55,590 nt of DNA from Methylosinus sporium (lineage in GTDB: Bacteria; Pseudomonadota; Alphaproteobacteria; Rhizobiales; Beijerinckiaceae), in assembly GCF_003113265.1 (NCBI RefSeq), contig NZ_PUIV01000026.1, forward strand, positions 1 to 55,590, read 5' to 3'. The notes under the pieces are model-generated. The model ran no database searches, was not told the DNA's origin, and saw only the letters and a list, made by a program, of their open reading frames with translations. Below are positions 36,170 to 44,096 of this stretch, piece by piece. Made by a program: the position numbers and the translations under genes. Position 1 is the first letter of the stretch, and each line of letters starts with the position of its first letter.

Positions 36170-36817
36170 ATGATCGAGACGGGGTCCTATGAATTGCTCT
36201 CTTTCGAGGAGGCGCGCCAGAAGCTACGCTTCGATCGCGAGATAAGCCTCGGTCTCTTCGACCTCTCCTCTTTCCGCATCGCCTATTGTTCCGGCGACTT
36301 CGTCTATGTCGGCGACATAGAGCTCTATCAGTGGATGTGGTGCGACAAGATCGCGGGCCTCGTCGTCGATGGCGACATGACGATCGAAGGCGATCTCATG
36401 GACAATTCCTTCGACGGCGCCGCGGCCTTCGTGCTGGCGCGCGGCAATCTCAGAGCGCGCACCGTCACGCTCGGCGGCGCCGAGGTGGTCGTGCGCGGCG
36501 ACCTGCGCGCGGAAGGCCCCGTCTTCAATAGCTCGACCGCGGGCCGCTGCGAGATCGGCGGCTCGCTCCACGCCAGCCATCTCGTCACCGACGATCATGC
36601 GACCGTCGTCGCCGGCCGCGCGCCGGCGCGCTCCTTCGCGCTCGGCTATGTCGATCCGACGATGAGCGAGAAGCTGCGCCCGGCGAAGTCATATCTCGAT
36701 CTGTTGACGCCGGAGGCGGCGGAGGAATTCGACGCGCAGTTCCGCGGCGCCGGCCCGGAAATCGTCATGCGCATCGTCGCGGCGATACGCGCCGGCCGTT
36801 CGGTGCTGCGCGTCTGA
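36170..36817 (+). CDS. Hypothetical protein with beta-helix-like repeats
   Basis: A 215-residue cytoplasmic protein. Residues ~65-150 show a repeating short-strand pattern (VVDGDMTIEGDL, FVLARGNLRARTV, VVVRGDLRAEG, CEIGGSLHASHL), which suggests a bactofilin-like or right-handed beta-helix fold that may self-assemble. The N-terminus has a WMWCDK segment. There are no catalytic residues of a known family. GGGGAGG precedes the ATG. It is the first gene in the accessory stretch between gltA and lpxB. Confidence 0.6.
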   Translation: MIETGSYELLSFEEARQKLRFDREISLGLFDLSSFRIAYCSGDFVYVGDIELYQWMWCDKIAGLVVDGDMTIEGDLMDNSFDGAAAFVLARGNLRARTVTLGGAEVVVRGDLRAEGPVFNSSTAGRCEIGGSLHASHLVTDDHATVVAGRAPARSFALGYVDPTMSEKLRPAKSYLDLLTPEAAEEFDAQFRGAGPEIVMRIVAAIRAGRSVLRV

Positions 36818-37254
36818 CGGTCCAAATCGCGAAATATCGAGAGCGAGCCCGAAGGCTCGCTCCCCCCGCCTCTCTTCCGCGAATCGAGCCGGCGCGACTC
36901 GAAAAAGACATGTTCCTCGCCGCCAATGGCGCCGTTCGCCTCACGATTCGAACAGTCGCTCTTTTTCACCCTGCGCGCGTTTTTTCATCGCGTTTCAATC
37001 ATCGATTTCAGCCCCAGCGAATCGCGAACGGCGCCGCGCGCGCGATTCGCGACGATCGGATCATTCGTCATGAGCCAAACGCCTCCGCCCCGCGAGCGGG
37101 CAAATCCCCTGCGCCCCGCGGCGGCGCCTGTGAACTCCATTGTCGCCGCCGCGACGACGGCGCATGATTTGGACGCGCGACGCAAATTCGTATTAGAAAC
37201 CGAACGCGATCGGACGATCGCGCAGCGGCCGACGAGACGATTCGGGAGACGACG
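36818..37254. other. Gene-poor region with two hairpins
   Basis: 437 bases without a well-supported gene. GAGCGAGCC/GGCTCGCTC around a CGAA loop (36841-36862) directly follows the upstream gene and could be its 3' end; a C-rich, not T-rich, tract follows. A second inverted repeat, GCGAATCGCG (37017-37026) with CGCGATTCGC (37041-37050), lies mid-region. A 65-codon frame beginning at 37071 overlaps the next gene but lacks a ribosome site. Confidence 0.45.
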
Positions 37255-38664
37255 ATGGGGGCTGTGAACGATTTGGCGCGGAACGAGGCGAGCCGCCCCG
37301 ATGCGCGACGTTCATGGGACGAGGTCGAGGCGCTCTATCGCGAAGAATGCGCGGCCATGCTGCGCGACGCGCGCCGTCATTACGAGCAGCGCGCAGCGCG
37401 CGAACAGACGACGATCGAAAATGTGCTCGCCGCTTTTGCGCGCGATTTCGACGCCTGGCTCGATCGCGAGCGGCGCGGGATCTCCTCGCCCAAGCCGAAC
37501 CTCTCCACATTGTTCGAAATCTGGCTGGAGCGCGGCGCGCGGCGGCTGGAGCCGCCGAGCGCGAGCCCGGAAGCCGACGCGCGATCGCAGGAGCTGGAGC
37601 AGCGCCTCGACGAAGGCGCACGACATATTCAGCAATTGGAGGAGCGGCTCGCCGAGGCTCAGCGCCGCGCCGCGCAAAGGGCGGCGGAGACGGCCGCCGC
37701 CATCGCCGCCGCGCCCGCGGCGCCGCGCGGCCTCGGCCGCGTCCTTCTCGCCATGGCGCTCGGCCTTTTCGTCGCGCTCCTCGGCGCGGCGCAATGGGCG
37801 CGGCAATCGGCGGCGACGCCGCCCGCACTGCGCGCGGCGCTCACAGGTTTCGACGCCTCCCTGAGCGAGCTGGAAGCGCGCGGCCGCGCGGCGCTCGGCG
37901 GTCTCGCAGCCGATCGGGCGCGCGAGGAGGCGCTGACGGCGCTGCTCCGCGAGGACAGGGCCTATGTGATCGCGCGCGCGGTCGCCGCCGACCCGCAGCT
38001 CGCCCGCGAAAGGATCGACGCGCTGGAGCCGAGCAGCCCGGCGCCCGTGGCGCAAGCGCCGTCCGAGCTTGCGCCGAAGGAACCGGCCGCCGCTTTGCCC
38101 CGAACCCCGCCCGCGGAGCCTGCCGCGCCGGACGTCGCGGCTCTCGCGCCGGAGGAGGAGCCCGAGCGGCTGCCTCCCGCCGTCATCGGTCTGCAAAAGC
38201 CTGCGACATTTCGTGGTTTCGAAAATCGCGACATCGTCGGGCCGACGTTCGTCACGCTGCGCAAGCTCGATCAGCCCGCCTGCGTCGCCGCTTGTCGGAG
38301 CCGCGACAATTGCCAGGCCTATTCCTTCGACCGTTGGAATCGCATTTGCCGCTTGAAGGCGACGGCGGGCGCTTTTGCGCTCAATCCGCGCATGACCAGC
38401 GGATTGCGCGATGATTTGCGCATCCCGCGCGCTCCCGCCGGCGCGCTCTCCATGGAGCGCTATCCCTCCAAGGCGTTTCCGGGCGCGGGCTATAAGACGA
38501 CGTCGCTCGAAGGGCCCGACGCCTGCGAGACCGCCTGCCGCGCCGAGGACGCCTGCATCGCCTTCACTTTCCGTCTCGACGAGAGCGCCTGTCATTTGTT
38601 CGAGAAGACCGGAGAATATTTCTCCAACGAGCTGGCCGACAGCGGCGGCAAGCGCCAGGATTGA
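37255..38664 (+). CDS. Membrane protein with two PAN/Apple domains
   Basis: A 469-residue protein. Residues 1-155 are charged and helical with coiled coil (about 110-150) and should be cytoplasmic. A membrane helix lies at about 160-180, then a Pro/Ala/Glu-rich linker to about 310. Two PAN-like domains follow, at about 325-395 (PACVAACRSRDNCQAYSFDRWNRIC core) and 403-466 (DACETACRAEDACIAFTF core), each with the CxxxC...C...C disulfide pattern. PAN domains bind protein or sugar, so an envelope-binding role is likely. The ligand is unknown. An RNA-like segment and terminator follow. Confidence 0.75.
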   Translation: MGAVNDLARNEASRPDARRSWDEVEALYREECAAMLRDARRHYEQRAAREQTTIENVLAAFARDFDAWLDRERRGISSPKPNLSTLFEIWLERGARRLEPPSASPEADARSQELEQRLDEGARHIQQLEERLAEAQRRAAQRAAETAAAIAAAPAAPRGLGRVLLAMALGLFVALLGAAQWARQSAATPPALRAALTGFDASLSELEARGRAALGGLAADRAREEALTALLREDRAYVIARAVAADPQLARERIDALEPSSPAPVAQAPSELAPKEPAAALPRTPPAEPAAPDVAALAPEEEPERLPPAVIGLQKPATFRGFENRDIVGPTFVTLRKLDQPACVAACRSRDNCQAYSFDRWNRICRLKATAGAFALNPRMTSGLRDDLRIPRAPAGALSMERYPSKAFPGAGYKTTSLEGPDACETACRAEDACIAFTFRLDESACHLFEKTGEYFSNELADSGGKRQD

Positions 38665-38719
38665 CGGGATCGGCGATCGAAACGACGTAATCCTCTCGCC
38701 CATCATCTTTTTTTCATGC

Positions 38720-38841
38720 GGCCTCTCCCACATATGGGGGATGCGCGGAGGGCCTGAGCCGAGCTATTCGGGTAGCGTTCTGCGATGATTTTTGTGTTTC
38801 GAGGGAGGCCGCGCGTCCGGAAGCGCGACCTCCCTTTTTTT
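38720..38841 (+). ncRNA. Candidate small RNA or structured 3' UTR
   Basis: In the ~200-base gap after the PAN gene there are three consecutive foldable units: GGCCTC with GAGGGCC (38720-38754) around an inner CCCA/TGGG stem, GCTA/TAGC with a TTCGGG loop (38763-38776), and a strong terminator hairpin with seven Ts (38803-38841). There is no open frame. It may be an independent sRNA or the structured 3' end of the PAN mRNA; no promoter is clear. Confidence 0.35.
38803..38841 (+). terminator. Intrinsic terminator, + strand
   Basis: Stem GGGAGG-C-CGCGC pairs with GCGCG-A-CCTCCC (one mismatch) around an 8-base loop, followed directly by TTTTTTT (38835-38841). A textbook Rho-independent terminator. 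It ends transcripts from the PAN gene or the candidate RNA before the opposing HDO gene. Confidence 0.85.
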
Positions 38842-38867
38842 GCGGCGCGTCGAAGCCGCCGCCTCCG

Positions 38868-39524
38868 TCAGGCCGGCGCCGCCGCGCCGCAGAGTTCCGT
38901 CGCCAGGGGGAAGGCTCCGCCATGATCGCGCGCGATCTGCCGTAGCATCAGCCCATAGAATTCGGCGGATTGGATCATATTGATCCCGATATCGGCTTTC
39001 TGGCCTTCGTCCAGAGTCTCGATCCGCTCGAAATCTGTCGCCAGATGGTCGATATCCGCGAGCGTGTGAACGCGGAGAAAACGCGCGCAACCGTCGCCAT
39101 GCGCTCGAACGACGCGGCGATACAGCTCCGGTCCGCCGATCGCCGCGAGCCCTTCCAGGACGATGACATAGCCGTAGAAGGCGGTGGAGCCCAAATGCTC
39201 GATCTTGAAATATTGCGTCTCGTACAGAGCCCTCGTGACCGCCCGTTCGGGATATGTCTCCACCTCCGCGCCGAGGCCGCGCAAATCCTCGAGCGCCAAC
39301 AGCTCATGGGAGTCCTCCTCACCGAGATGCTGGATGAAGCCGCGGTGAAGGACAGCGCTTTCGGCCGGACAACGACTCGCCGCCAGCGCCAGAAGCCGCG
39401 TCGAGTGACTCGTGAAATAAAAGGTCTGGGCCAGGAAATCGGCATAGGCCTGCGGCGCTTCCCAGGGAAAAGCCGAGGCGTCGTCCATCAATCGGTCGAT
39501 GAGACGATGAAGCTCGTCACGCAT
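38868..39524 (-). CDS. Haem-oxygenase-like diiron (HDO) enzyme
   Basis: A 218-residue all-helical protein of the TenA/haem-oxygenase-like fold, in the branch called iron-containing redox enzymes. Putative metal ligands are E70 and H73 (ExxH in EEDSHE), E124 (VLEGLA), and H153/D157/H160 (HTLADIDH, the HxxxDxxH pattern). The first-helix Glu of UndA-type enzymes is not clear. Characterised HDOs (UndA, SznF, BesC, CADD) use a diiron centre and O2 on fatty or amino acids. It has an ideal AAAGGAG site inside the upstream gene, which it overlaps by 8 bases, so the two are translated together. The substrate is probably the product of that acyltransferase. Confidence 0.72.
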   Translation of the reverse strand: MRDELHRLIDRLMDDASAFPWEAPQAYADFLAQTFYFTSHSTRLLALAASRCPAESAVLHRGFIQHLGEEDSHELLALEDLRGLGAEVETYPERAVTRALYETQYFKIEHLGSTAFYGYVIVLEGLAAIGGPELYRRVVRAHGDGCARFLRVHTLADIDHLATDFERIETLDEGQKADIGINMIQSAEFYGLMLRQIARDHGGAFPLATELCGAAAPA

Positions 39525-40224
39525 GTCTCGCTCCTTTGTGCAATTCCGAATTTTGGTCTGTGTGTCGCTTGAAGTCCCACAGATATCGAACGGCGCCGGC
39601 GACAGGCTCCTCGCCTTCGGTCACTTTTTGCGGAAAGAAAGCGATGAGATCGATCGGCGCATTGTGGCGGATGACGCCGGGGACCAGAGGCGTCCCGCCC
39701 AATCGGTAGCACGCGCGATGCACGCCGCGATCCGTCCGCGGCGCGCCCAGCATCGCATGTGCGCCCGACTCCAGCATTCGACGAATCATAAGCCCGATGA
39801 TGACGTCCATCATCGGCAGACCCAGCGCGCCGCCACGGGCCAAGGGATGGAGGGTGAGGCGGCTGGCGATAATGATGCGGCTCCCGTGCGACGCCACATT
39901 TTCGAGAGCGTCGACGGGCCAAGCGCCGAGCTGAGAATCGTCGCGCGCGCTCTGGAGCTCGAGATTCGTCCAGCGCATGAGCCCCATGGCGAGGCACTCC
40001 CGCTCACGGAAAATGCAGAGAATTTCGTTCTGCCGGCAAAACTCGTCCGAGTAGAGCCGCTCGGCCCCCTCCAATTCCCGAAAAGTCTCGAGCCACACCG
40101 TCCGCCATGTGGCGTAGGCGCTGTTGTAATCGCGCAATTGCTCCGGCGACGGGTCGGAGCCGGGCAGAGAAACGACTCTGAGCGACTTCAATACGCCGAA
40201 CGCGCTCACCTCGTTTCGAGGCAT
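39517..40224 (-). CDS. GNAT-fold acyltransferase (N-acyl amino acid / autoinducer synthase-like)
   Basis: A 235-residue protein with the GNAT core: beta4 SRLTLHP, the acyl-carrier binding loop ARGGALG, helix MMDVIIGLMIRRML, then GAHAMLGAPR and HRACYRLGGTPL. The N-terminal part (YNSAYATWRTVWLETF) and the overall length resemble FeeM-type N-acyl amino acid synthases and LuxI-like enzymes, which take acyl groups from acyl-ACP or acyl-CoA. The key LuxI residues cannot be assigned with certainty and no luxR lies nearby. GGAG 8 bases upstream of ATG supports the start. Tandem palindromes lie ~54 bases upstream. It is the first gene of the operon with the HDO enzyme. Confidence 0.65.
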   Translation of the reverse strand: MPRNEVSAFGVLKSLRVVSLPGSDPSPEQLRDYNSAYATWRTVWLETFRELEGAERLYSDEFCRQNEILCIFRERECLAMGLMRWTNLELQSARDDSQLGAWPVDALENVASHGSRIIIASRLTLHPLARGGALGLPMMDVIIGLMIRRMLESGAHAMLGAPRTDRGVHRACYRLGGTPLVPGVIRHNAPIDLIAFFPQKVTEGEEPVAGAVRYLWDFKRHTDQNSELHKGARHA

Positions 40225-40277
40225 GTTTCATACTCCAAATCACGAAGACCCGGCGCTGAACCTGGCCACGCATTTAA

Positions 40278-40300
40278 ATACAACTTTTGGTTGTATACAA
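40278..40300. promoter_or_regulatory. Overlapping palindromes upstream of the GNAT-HDO operon
   Basis: ATACAAC-TTTTG-GTTGTAT (40278-40296) is a perfect 19-base inverted repeat and overlaps TTGTATACAA (40291-40300), itself a perfect palindrome. They lie in a sharply A+T-rich patch (about 40265-40325) between the lpxB stop and the GNAT start. TTGTATACAA resembles operators of GntR-type regulators, but the regulator is not in the window. Confidence 0.65.
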
Positions 40301-40350
40301 TACAAATAACAATCAAATGTGCGGAGGCGTCGAGGAGAGGACGGCGATCG

Positions 40351-41502
40351 CTACGGCTTTGTGATATGAGTCAATATGCGTTCGGCGGCGCGTGCGCTGG
40401 GGCTGTCGCCGGCGGCGAGAACATGCTCGCGCACTTTGGCGAGGCCTCGCCGCTGTGCGCCACGCTCGACGCCGTCGCGAATGAGCGGCTCGAGAGCCGC
40501 GGCGAGCGCCGTCGGCGTCGCCCGCCCCTGCAGGAATTCCGGGACGAGCCGCTCGCCGAGCACGAGATTGGGCAATACGATGCTGTCGACGCTCACCAGA
40601 ATGCGCAAAGGCCATTCGATCGGCGCGACCTTATAGGCGACGGCCATGGGAACATCGGCGAGCGCCAGTTCCAGAGTCGCGGCGCCGGAGGCGACCAGAG
40701 CAGCGCGCGCGCGGCGGAAAGCCGGGAATTTTTGATCCTGCGACAGAAGATGCGGCCGCAGTCTCCATGATGTGAGACCGCGTTCGATCTCCTCCGCGAC
40801 ATGCGGCACGACCGGCAGAGCGACATCGAACGGCCCGCATGTTTTCGCGAGCATGTCCATCGTCTCGCCGAAGACCGGCATGAGCCGGGAGACCTCGGCG
40901 CGGCGCGAGCCGGGCAGCGCGAGAAGCAGCGGCGGCTCCGCCTCCCGCATCGCCAGTTCGGCGGGGGAAGGCGTGAGCGTCTCGAGACAGTCGAGCAGCG
41001 GATGGCCGACATAGACGCAGTCGGGACCGCCGAGCCGCCGATGCGCCGCCGGCTCGAAGGGCAGCAGAGCGAGCACTTCGTCGACATAGGCGCGCATCGC
41101 CCGCGCGCGGCCCGGCCGCCAGGCCCAGACGGTCGGGCTCACATAATCGACGATTGGCAGCGCCGGCCGAGCGCGCCGCACCCGCCGTGCGACGCGATGC
41201 GTGAAATCCGGCGCGTCGATGAGCACGAGGCAATCGGGCTCTGCCGCGAGCGCCGCGCGGGAGGCGCGATCGATCCGCTCGAGCAGCTGCGGCAGACGGC
41301 GCAACGGCGACAGCAGACCCATTACGGCGATATCGCCGAGCGGGAACAGGCTCGCGAGCCCTTCGCGCGCCATCGCCTCGCCGCCGACGCCCGAAAAGCG
41401 CATGTCCGGCCGCAGGGCGCGCAGCGCGCGCATCAGCAGCGCGCCCAGGAGATCGCCGGAGGCTTCCCCGGCGATGAGAAACACATGCGGCGGCGCTTCC
41501 AC
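40351..41502 (-). CDS. lpxB: Lipid-A-disaccharide synthase
   Basis: A 383-residue GT19 enzyme that joins UDP-2,3-diacylglucosamine and lipid X to make the lipid A disaccharide at the inner membrane. Family motifs include FLIAGEASGDLLGALL at the N-terminus, IDAPDFTHRVARRV, DYVSPTVWAWRPGRA (the SPxxWAW motif) and LLALPGSRRAEV. The start is GTG, only 4 bases after the lpxA stop, so the two are translated together. In most alphaproteobacteria an lpxI gene separates lpxA and lpxB; here it is missing. Confidence 0.95.
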   Translation of the reverse strand: MEAPPHVFLIAGEASGDLLGALLMRALRALRPDMRFSGVGGEAMAREGLASLFPLGDIAVMGLLSPLRRLPQLLERIDRASRAALAAEPDCLVLIDAPDFTHRVARRVRRARPALPIVDYVSPTVWAWRPGRARAMRAYVDEVLALLPFEPAAHRRLGGPDCVYVGHPLLDCLETLTPSPAELAMREAEPPLLLALPGSRRAEVSRLMPVFGETMDMLAKTCGPFDVALPVVPHVAEEIERGLTSWRLRPHLLSQDQKFPAFRRARAALVASGAATLELALADVPMAVAYKVAPIEWPLRILVSVDSIVLPNLVLGERLVPEFLQGRATPTALAAALEPLIRDGVERGAQRRGLAKVREHVLAAGDSPSARAAERILTHITKP

Positions 41503-41506
41503 CGCC

Positions 41507-42322
41507 CTAGCCCCGCGCCGGGCGCGGCGCGCAGAGCGGCCGCTCCCGCTCGGCGCGCAGAAAGGCGATCAGCGCCTCCACATCCTCGGCGCCGGAGAAA
41601 TCCCGTGCGACGGTCTCGATGCGCGCGGCCAGCGTCTCGGCGCCCGCCCCCTGTGGGAACAGGCGGCGGAAGGCCTCGCGCAAAAGAGCGAGGCGCGCGT
41701 CGGAAAAGCCGCGCCGGCGCAGGCCGACGAGATTGAGCCCGAACAAATGCGCGCGATTGCCGCCGGCGAGGCCGAAGGGAACGAGATCGCCCTCGAGCCC
41801 GGAGAGGCCGGCGACGAAAGCCTGCGCGCCGATGCGCACGCGCTGATGCACCACGGTCGCGCCGCCGATCGCGGCGTGATCGCCGATCCGGACATGGCCG
41901 CCGAGCAGCACAGTGTTGGAGAGCGTGACGCCGTCGCCGATCCGGCAATCATGACCGACATGAGAATAAGCGAGAAAGGCGCAATCGTCGCCGACGCGCG
42001 TCTGGCCGCCGCCAGCCGGCGTTCCCGCGTTTATAGTGACGCCCTCGCGAACGAGGCAGCCGCGGCCGATGACGAGCGTTCCCGCCTCTCCGCGCGATTT
42101 CAAATCCTGCGCCGCGGCGCCGAGCGCGGCGAAAGGATGAATCTCGGCGTCCGCGCCGATGCGCGTGCGCCCCGTCAAAACGACATGGGAGACGAGATGG
42201 GCGCGATCGCCGAGCTCGACCTCGCCGCCGATATGGCAGAACGGCCCGATAACGACGCCCTCGCCGAGACGCGCGCCCGCCTCGACGACGGCGGAGGGAT
42301 GAATGCGCGCGCTCGAGGTCAT
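41507..42322 (-). CDS. lpxA: UDP-N-acetylglucosamine O-acyltransferase
   Basis: A 271-residue left-handed beta-helix acyltransferase, the first step of lipid A synthesis. It starts with hexapeptide repeats (IHPSAVVEAGARLGEGVVIG), has the catalytic His region HVGHDCRIGDGVTL, and ends with the helical C-terminal domain (LNLVGLRRRGFS, a family signature). Length is normal. It lies 16 bases downstream of fabZ. Confidence 0.96.
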   Translation of the reverse strand: MTSSARIHPSAVVEAGARLGEGVVIGPFCHIGGEVELGDRAHLVSHVVLTGRTRIGADAEIHPFAALGAAAQDLKSRGEAGTLVIGRGCLVREGVTINAGTPAGGGQTRVGDDCAFLAYSHVGHDCRIGDGVTLSNTVLLGGHVRIGDHAAIGGATVVHQRVRIGAQAFVAGLSGLEGDLVPFGLAGGNRAHLFGLNLVGLRRRGFSDARLALLREAFRRLFPQGAGAETLAARIETVARDFSGAEDVEALIAFLRAERERPLCAPRPARG

Positions 42323-42338
42323 GGACCCGCCCCAGCGC

Positions 42339-42800
42339 TCAGGCGCCGATCATCACGCTCAGCTCGGCCTCGCAGACCAGCGCGCCATCGACCAGCGCCC
42401 GGCAGGCGTACCAATAAATGTCGCGCTTGCGGGCCTTTTTGGCGACATGGAATTCGACGCGGTCGCCGGGAATAACCGGGCGGCGGAATTTCGCCTTGTC
42501 GATGGTGGTGAAGAAGACCTTGCGCTGCGAACCCTTGGGTTGCATCCGCGCGGCGATGACGCCCGCCGTCTGCGCCATGGCCTCCACCAGCAGCACGCCG
42601 GGAAACACGGGATTCTCCGGGAAATGGCCCTGAAACTGCGGCTCGTTGAAGGTGACGTTCTTGATTCCGACGCCGCTCTCGTCGCCGTGAATATCGACGA
42701 CACGGTCGATGAGGAGAAGCGGGTAACGATGCGGCAGCAGCTCCAAAATCTGATGGATGCCCAGGGATTCCGGCGCCTCGGCCGTCGTTTCTTCGTTCAT
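42339..42800 (-). CDS. fabZ: 3-hydroxyacyl-ACP dehydratase FabZ
   Basis: A 153-residue hot-dog fold dehydratase of fatty acid synthesis. The active-site segment GHFPENPVFPGVLLVEAMAQ carries the catalytic His and Glu. LPHRYPLLLIDRV near the N-terminus is the standard family opening. GGAGG lies five bases before the ATG. Its place between lpxD and lpxA is conserved and lets cells balance hydroxyacyl-ACP between fatty acids and lipid A. Confidence 0.96.
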   Translation of the reverse strand: MNEETTAEAPESLGIHQILELLPHRYPLLLIDRVVDIHGDESGVGIKNVTFNEPQFQGHFPENPVFPGVLLVEAMAQTAGVIAARMQPKGSQRKVFFTTIDKAKFRRPVIPGDRVEFHVAKKARKRDIYWYACRALVDGALVCEAELSVMIGA

Positions 42801-42875
42801 TTTTTCCTCCGCTGCGGCGTCCGGTCGTCTCTTCGTCCGGCCCGTCTCATTCCCTTCCGACGTCCTGCGCCGGTT

Positions 42876-43919
42876 TCATTTCGTCTCGCGGCGCGCCAGG
42901 CGGTCAAGCAGCAGCTCGCCCCGCAAATGGCGACGCACGGGACGCGCCGGCGCGCCGCTCCAGCGCGCGCCGGCCGGCACGTCGCGGGTCACGCCGGATT
43001 TGGCGGCGATCTGCGCGCCCTCGCCAATGGCGATATGGCCGCCGATCGCCGATTGGCCGCCGAGGACGACGAAATTGCCCAGCTCGCAGGAGCCGGCGAG
43101 GCCGGATTGCGCGACAATGACGCAGCCGCGCCCGATGACGACGTTGTGGCCGATCTGGACCAGATTGTCGATCTTGGTCCCCTCCCCGATGATCGTGTCG
43201 CGCGTCGCGCCGCGGTCGATGGTCGTATTGGCGCCGATCTCGACATCGTCCTGAACGATGACGCGGCCGATCTGCGGCGCCTTCACATGGCCGCGCGGCG
43301 AAAGCGCGAAACCGAAGCCGTCCTGGCCGAGACGCGCGCCGGGATGAAGAATGACGCGATCGCCGATGAGCGCGCAGACGACGCTGACATTGGCGCCGAT
43401 CGAGCAGTCGCGCCCGATGCGGACATCCGGGCCGATCACCGCTTGCGGGCCGATCACACTGCCGGCGCCGATCTCCGCGCGGGGACCGATGACGGCGCCG
43501 GGATCGACCGAGACGCCCGGCTCCAGCCGCGCCGTCGGGTGGACGATCGCGCTGGGCGAGACGCCGCTCGCCGAGAACAGCGAGTGCGGCCGCAGCGAAT
43601 CGGGATAGAGCCGCGCCATGACGCGGGCCATGGCCTTGTGCGGCTCCGTCGTCACCAGCGGGATGACCCCGCTCGGCAGCGAGTCGAGATCGCGCGCGCG
43701 CAGCAGGCAGGCCGTCGCTCGGCACAGACGCAGCGCCGCCGCATAGCGTCTGCGGTCGTAGAAGGCGAGCTCGCCCGGCCGCGCCAGATCGAGCGGCGCG
43801 ACGCCGATGATGATCTCGGCCGCGCCGGCTCGGCTCTCGTCGATGCGAGCGCCGGCGATCTCGGCGACCTCGGCCGGCGTCAGCGGCCGGTCGAGGCGGA
43901 AAAACCCAGCGGCGCCCAT
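42876..43919 (-). CDS. lpxD: UDP-3-O-acylglucosamine N-acyltransferase
   Basis: A 347-residue acyltransferase for the third step of lipid A synthesis. The N-terminal uridine-binding domain (about 1-100, ending [10 protein letters not shown]) is followed by hexapeptide beta-helix repeats ([21 protein letters not shown] and many like it) and the His-containing [12 protein letters not shown] segment. It lies downstream of bamA, but a strong intrinsic terminator sits in the 177-base gap, so a separate promoter or attenuation is likely. Confidence 0.96.
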   Translation of the reverse strand: MGAAGFFRLDRPLTPAEVAEIAGARIDESRAGAAEIIIGVAPLDLARPGELAFYDRRRYAAALRLCRATACLLRARDLDSLPSGVIPLVTTEPHKAMARVMARLYPDSLRPHSLFSASGVSPSAIVHPTARLEPGVSVDPGAVIGPRAEIGAGSVIGPQAVIGPDVRIGRDCSIGANVSVVCALIGDRVILHPGARLGQDGFGFALSPRGHVKAPQIGRVIVQDDVEIGANTTIDRGATRDTIIGEGTKIDNLVQIGHNVVIGRGCVIVAQSGLAGSCELGNFVVLGGQSAIGGHIAIGEGAQIAAKSGVTRDVPAGARWSGAPARPVRRHLRGELLLDRLARRETK

Positions 43920-44009
43920 GCCGCGCTCCTCCCCATCGCGCCCGGCTCGCAGCCGGGACGAAAACCGAAGAGAACGCCGGCCGGCCCGGAGGCGGCTCGG
44001 CGCTCTCTC

Positions 44010-44053
44010 AAGAAAACGATCCCCGAGCGGCGGGTCTCGCCGCTCGGGGATCG
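44010..44053 (-). terminator. Intrinsic terminator between bamA and lpxD
   Basis: A perfect 15-bp stem (44017-44031 with 44039-44053; GATCCCCGAGCGGC core) and a 7-base loop are followed, on the minus strand, by TTTTCTT. It lies 44 bases after the bamA stop in the direction of transcription. Confidence 0.8.
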
Positions 44054-44096
44054 CAAATTCTAGTCGCTGTGTCGAAGGCGCGCCAGCGCGAAGCCT

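Noticed and set aside
37071-37267. 65-codon frame overlapping the PAN gene start
   Set aside because: No ribosome site, many rare-looking codons for this genome (TTA, GTA, AGA), and it overlaps the start of a better gene.
39517-40224. Considered as a true LuxI acyl-homoserine lactone synthase
   Set aside because: The GNAT core fits, but the characteristic LuxI residues cannot be placed with confidence and no LuxR gene is nearby. The wider acyltransferase call is safer.
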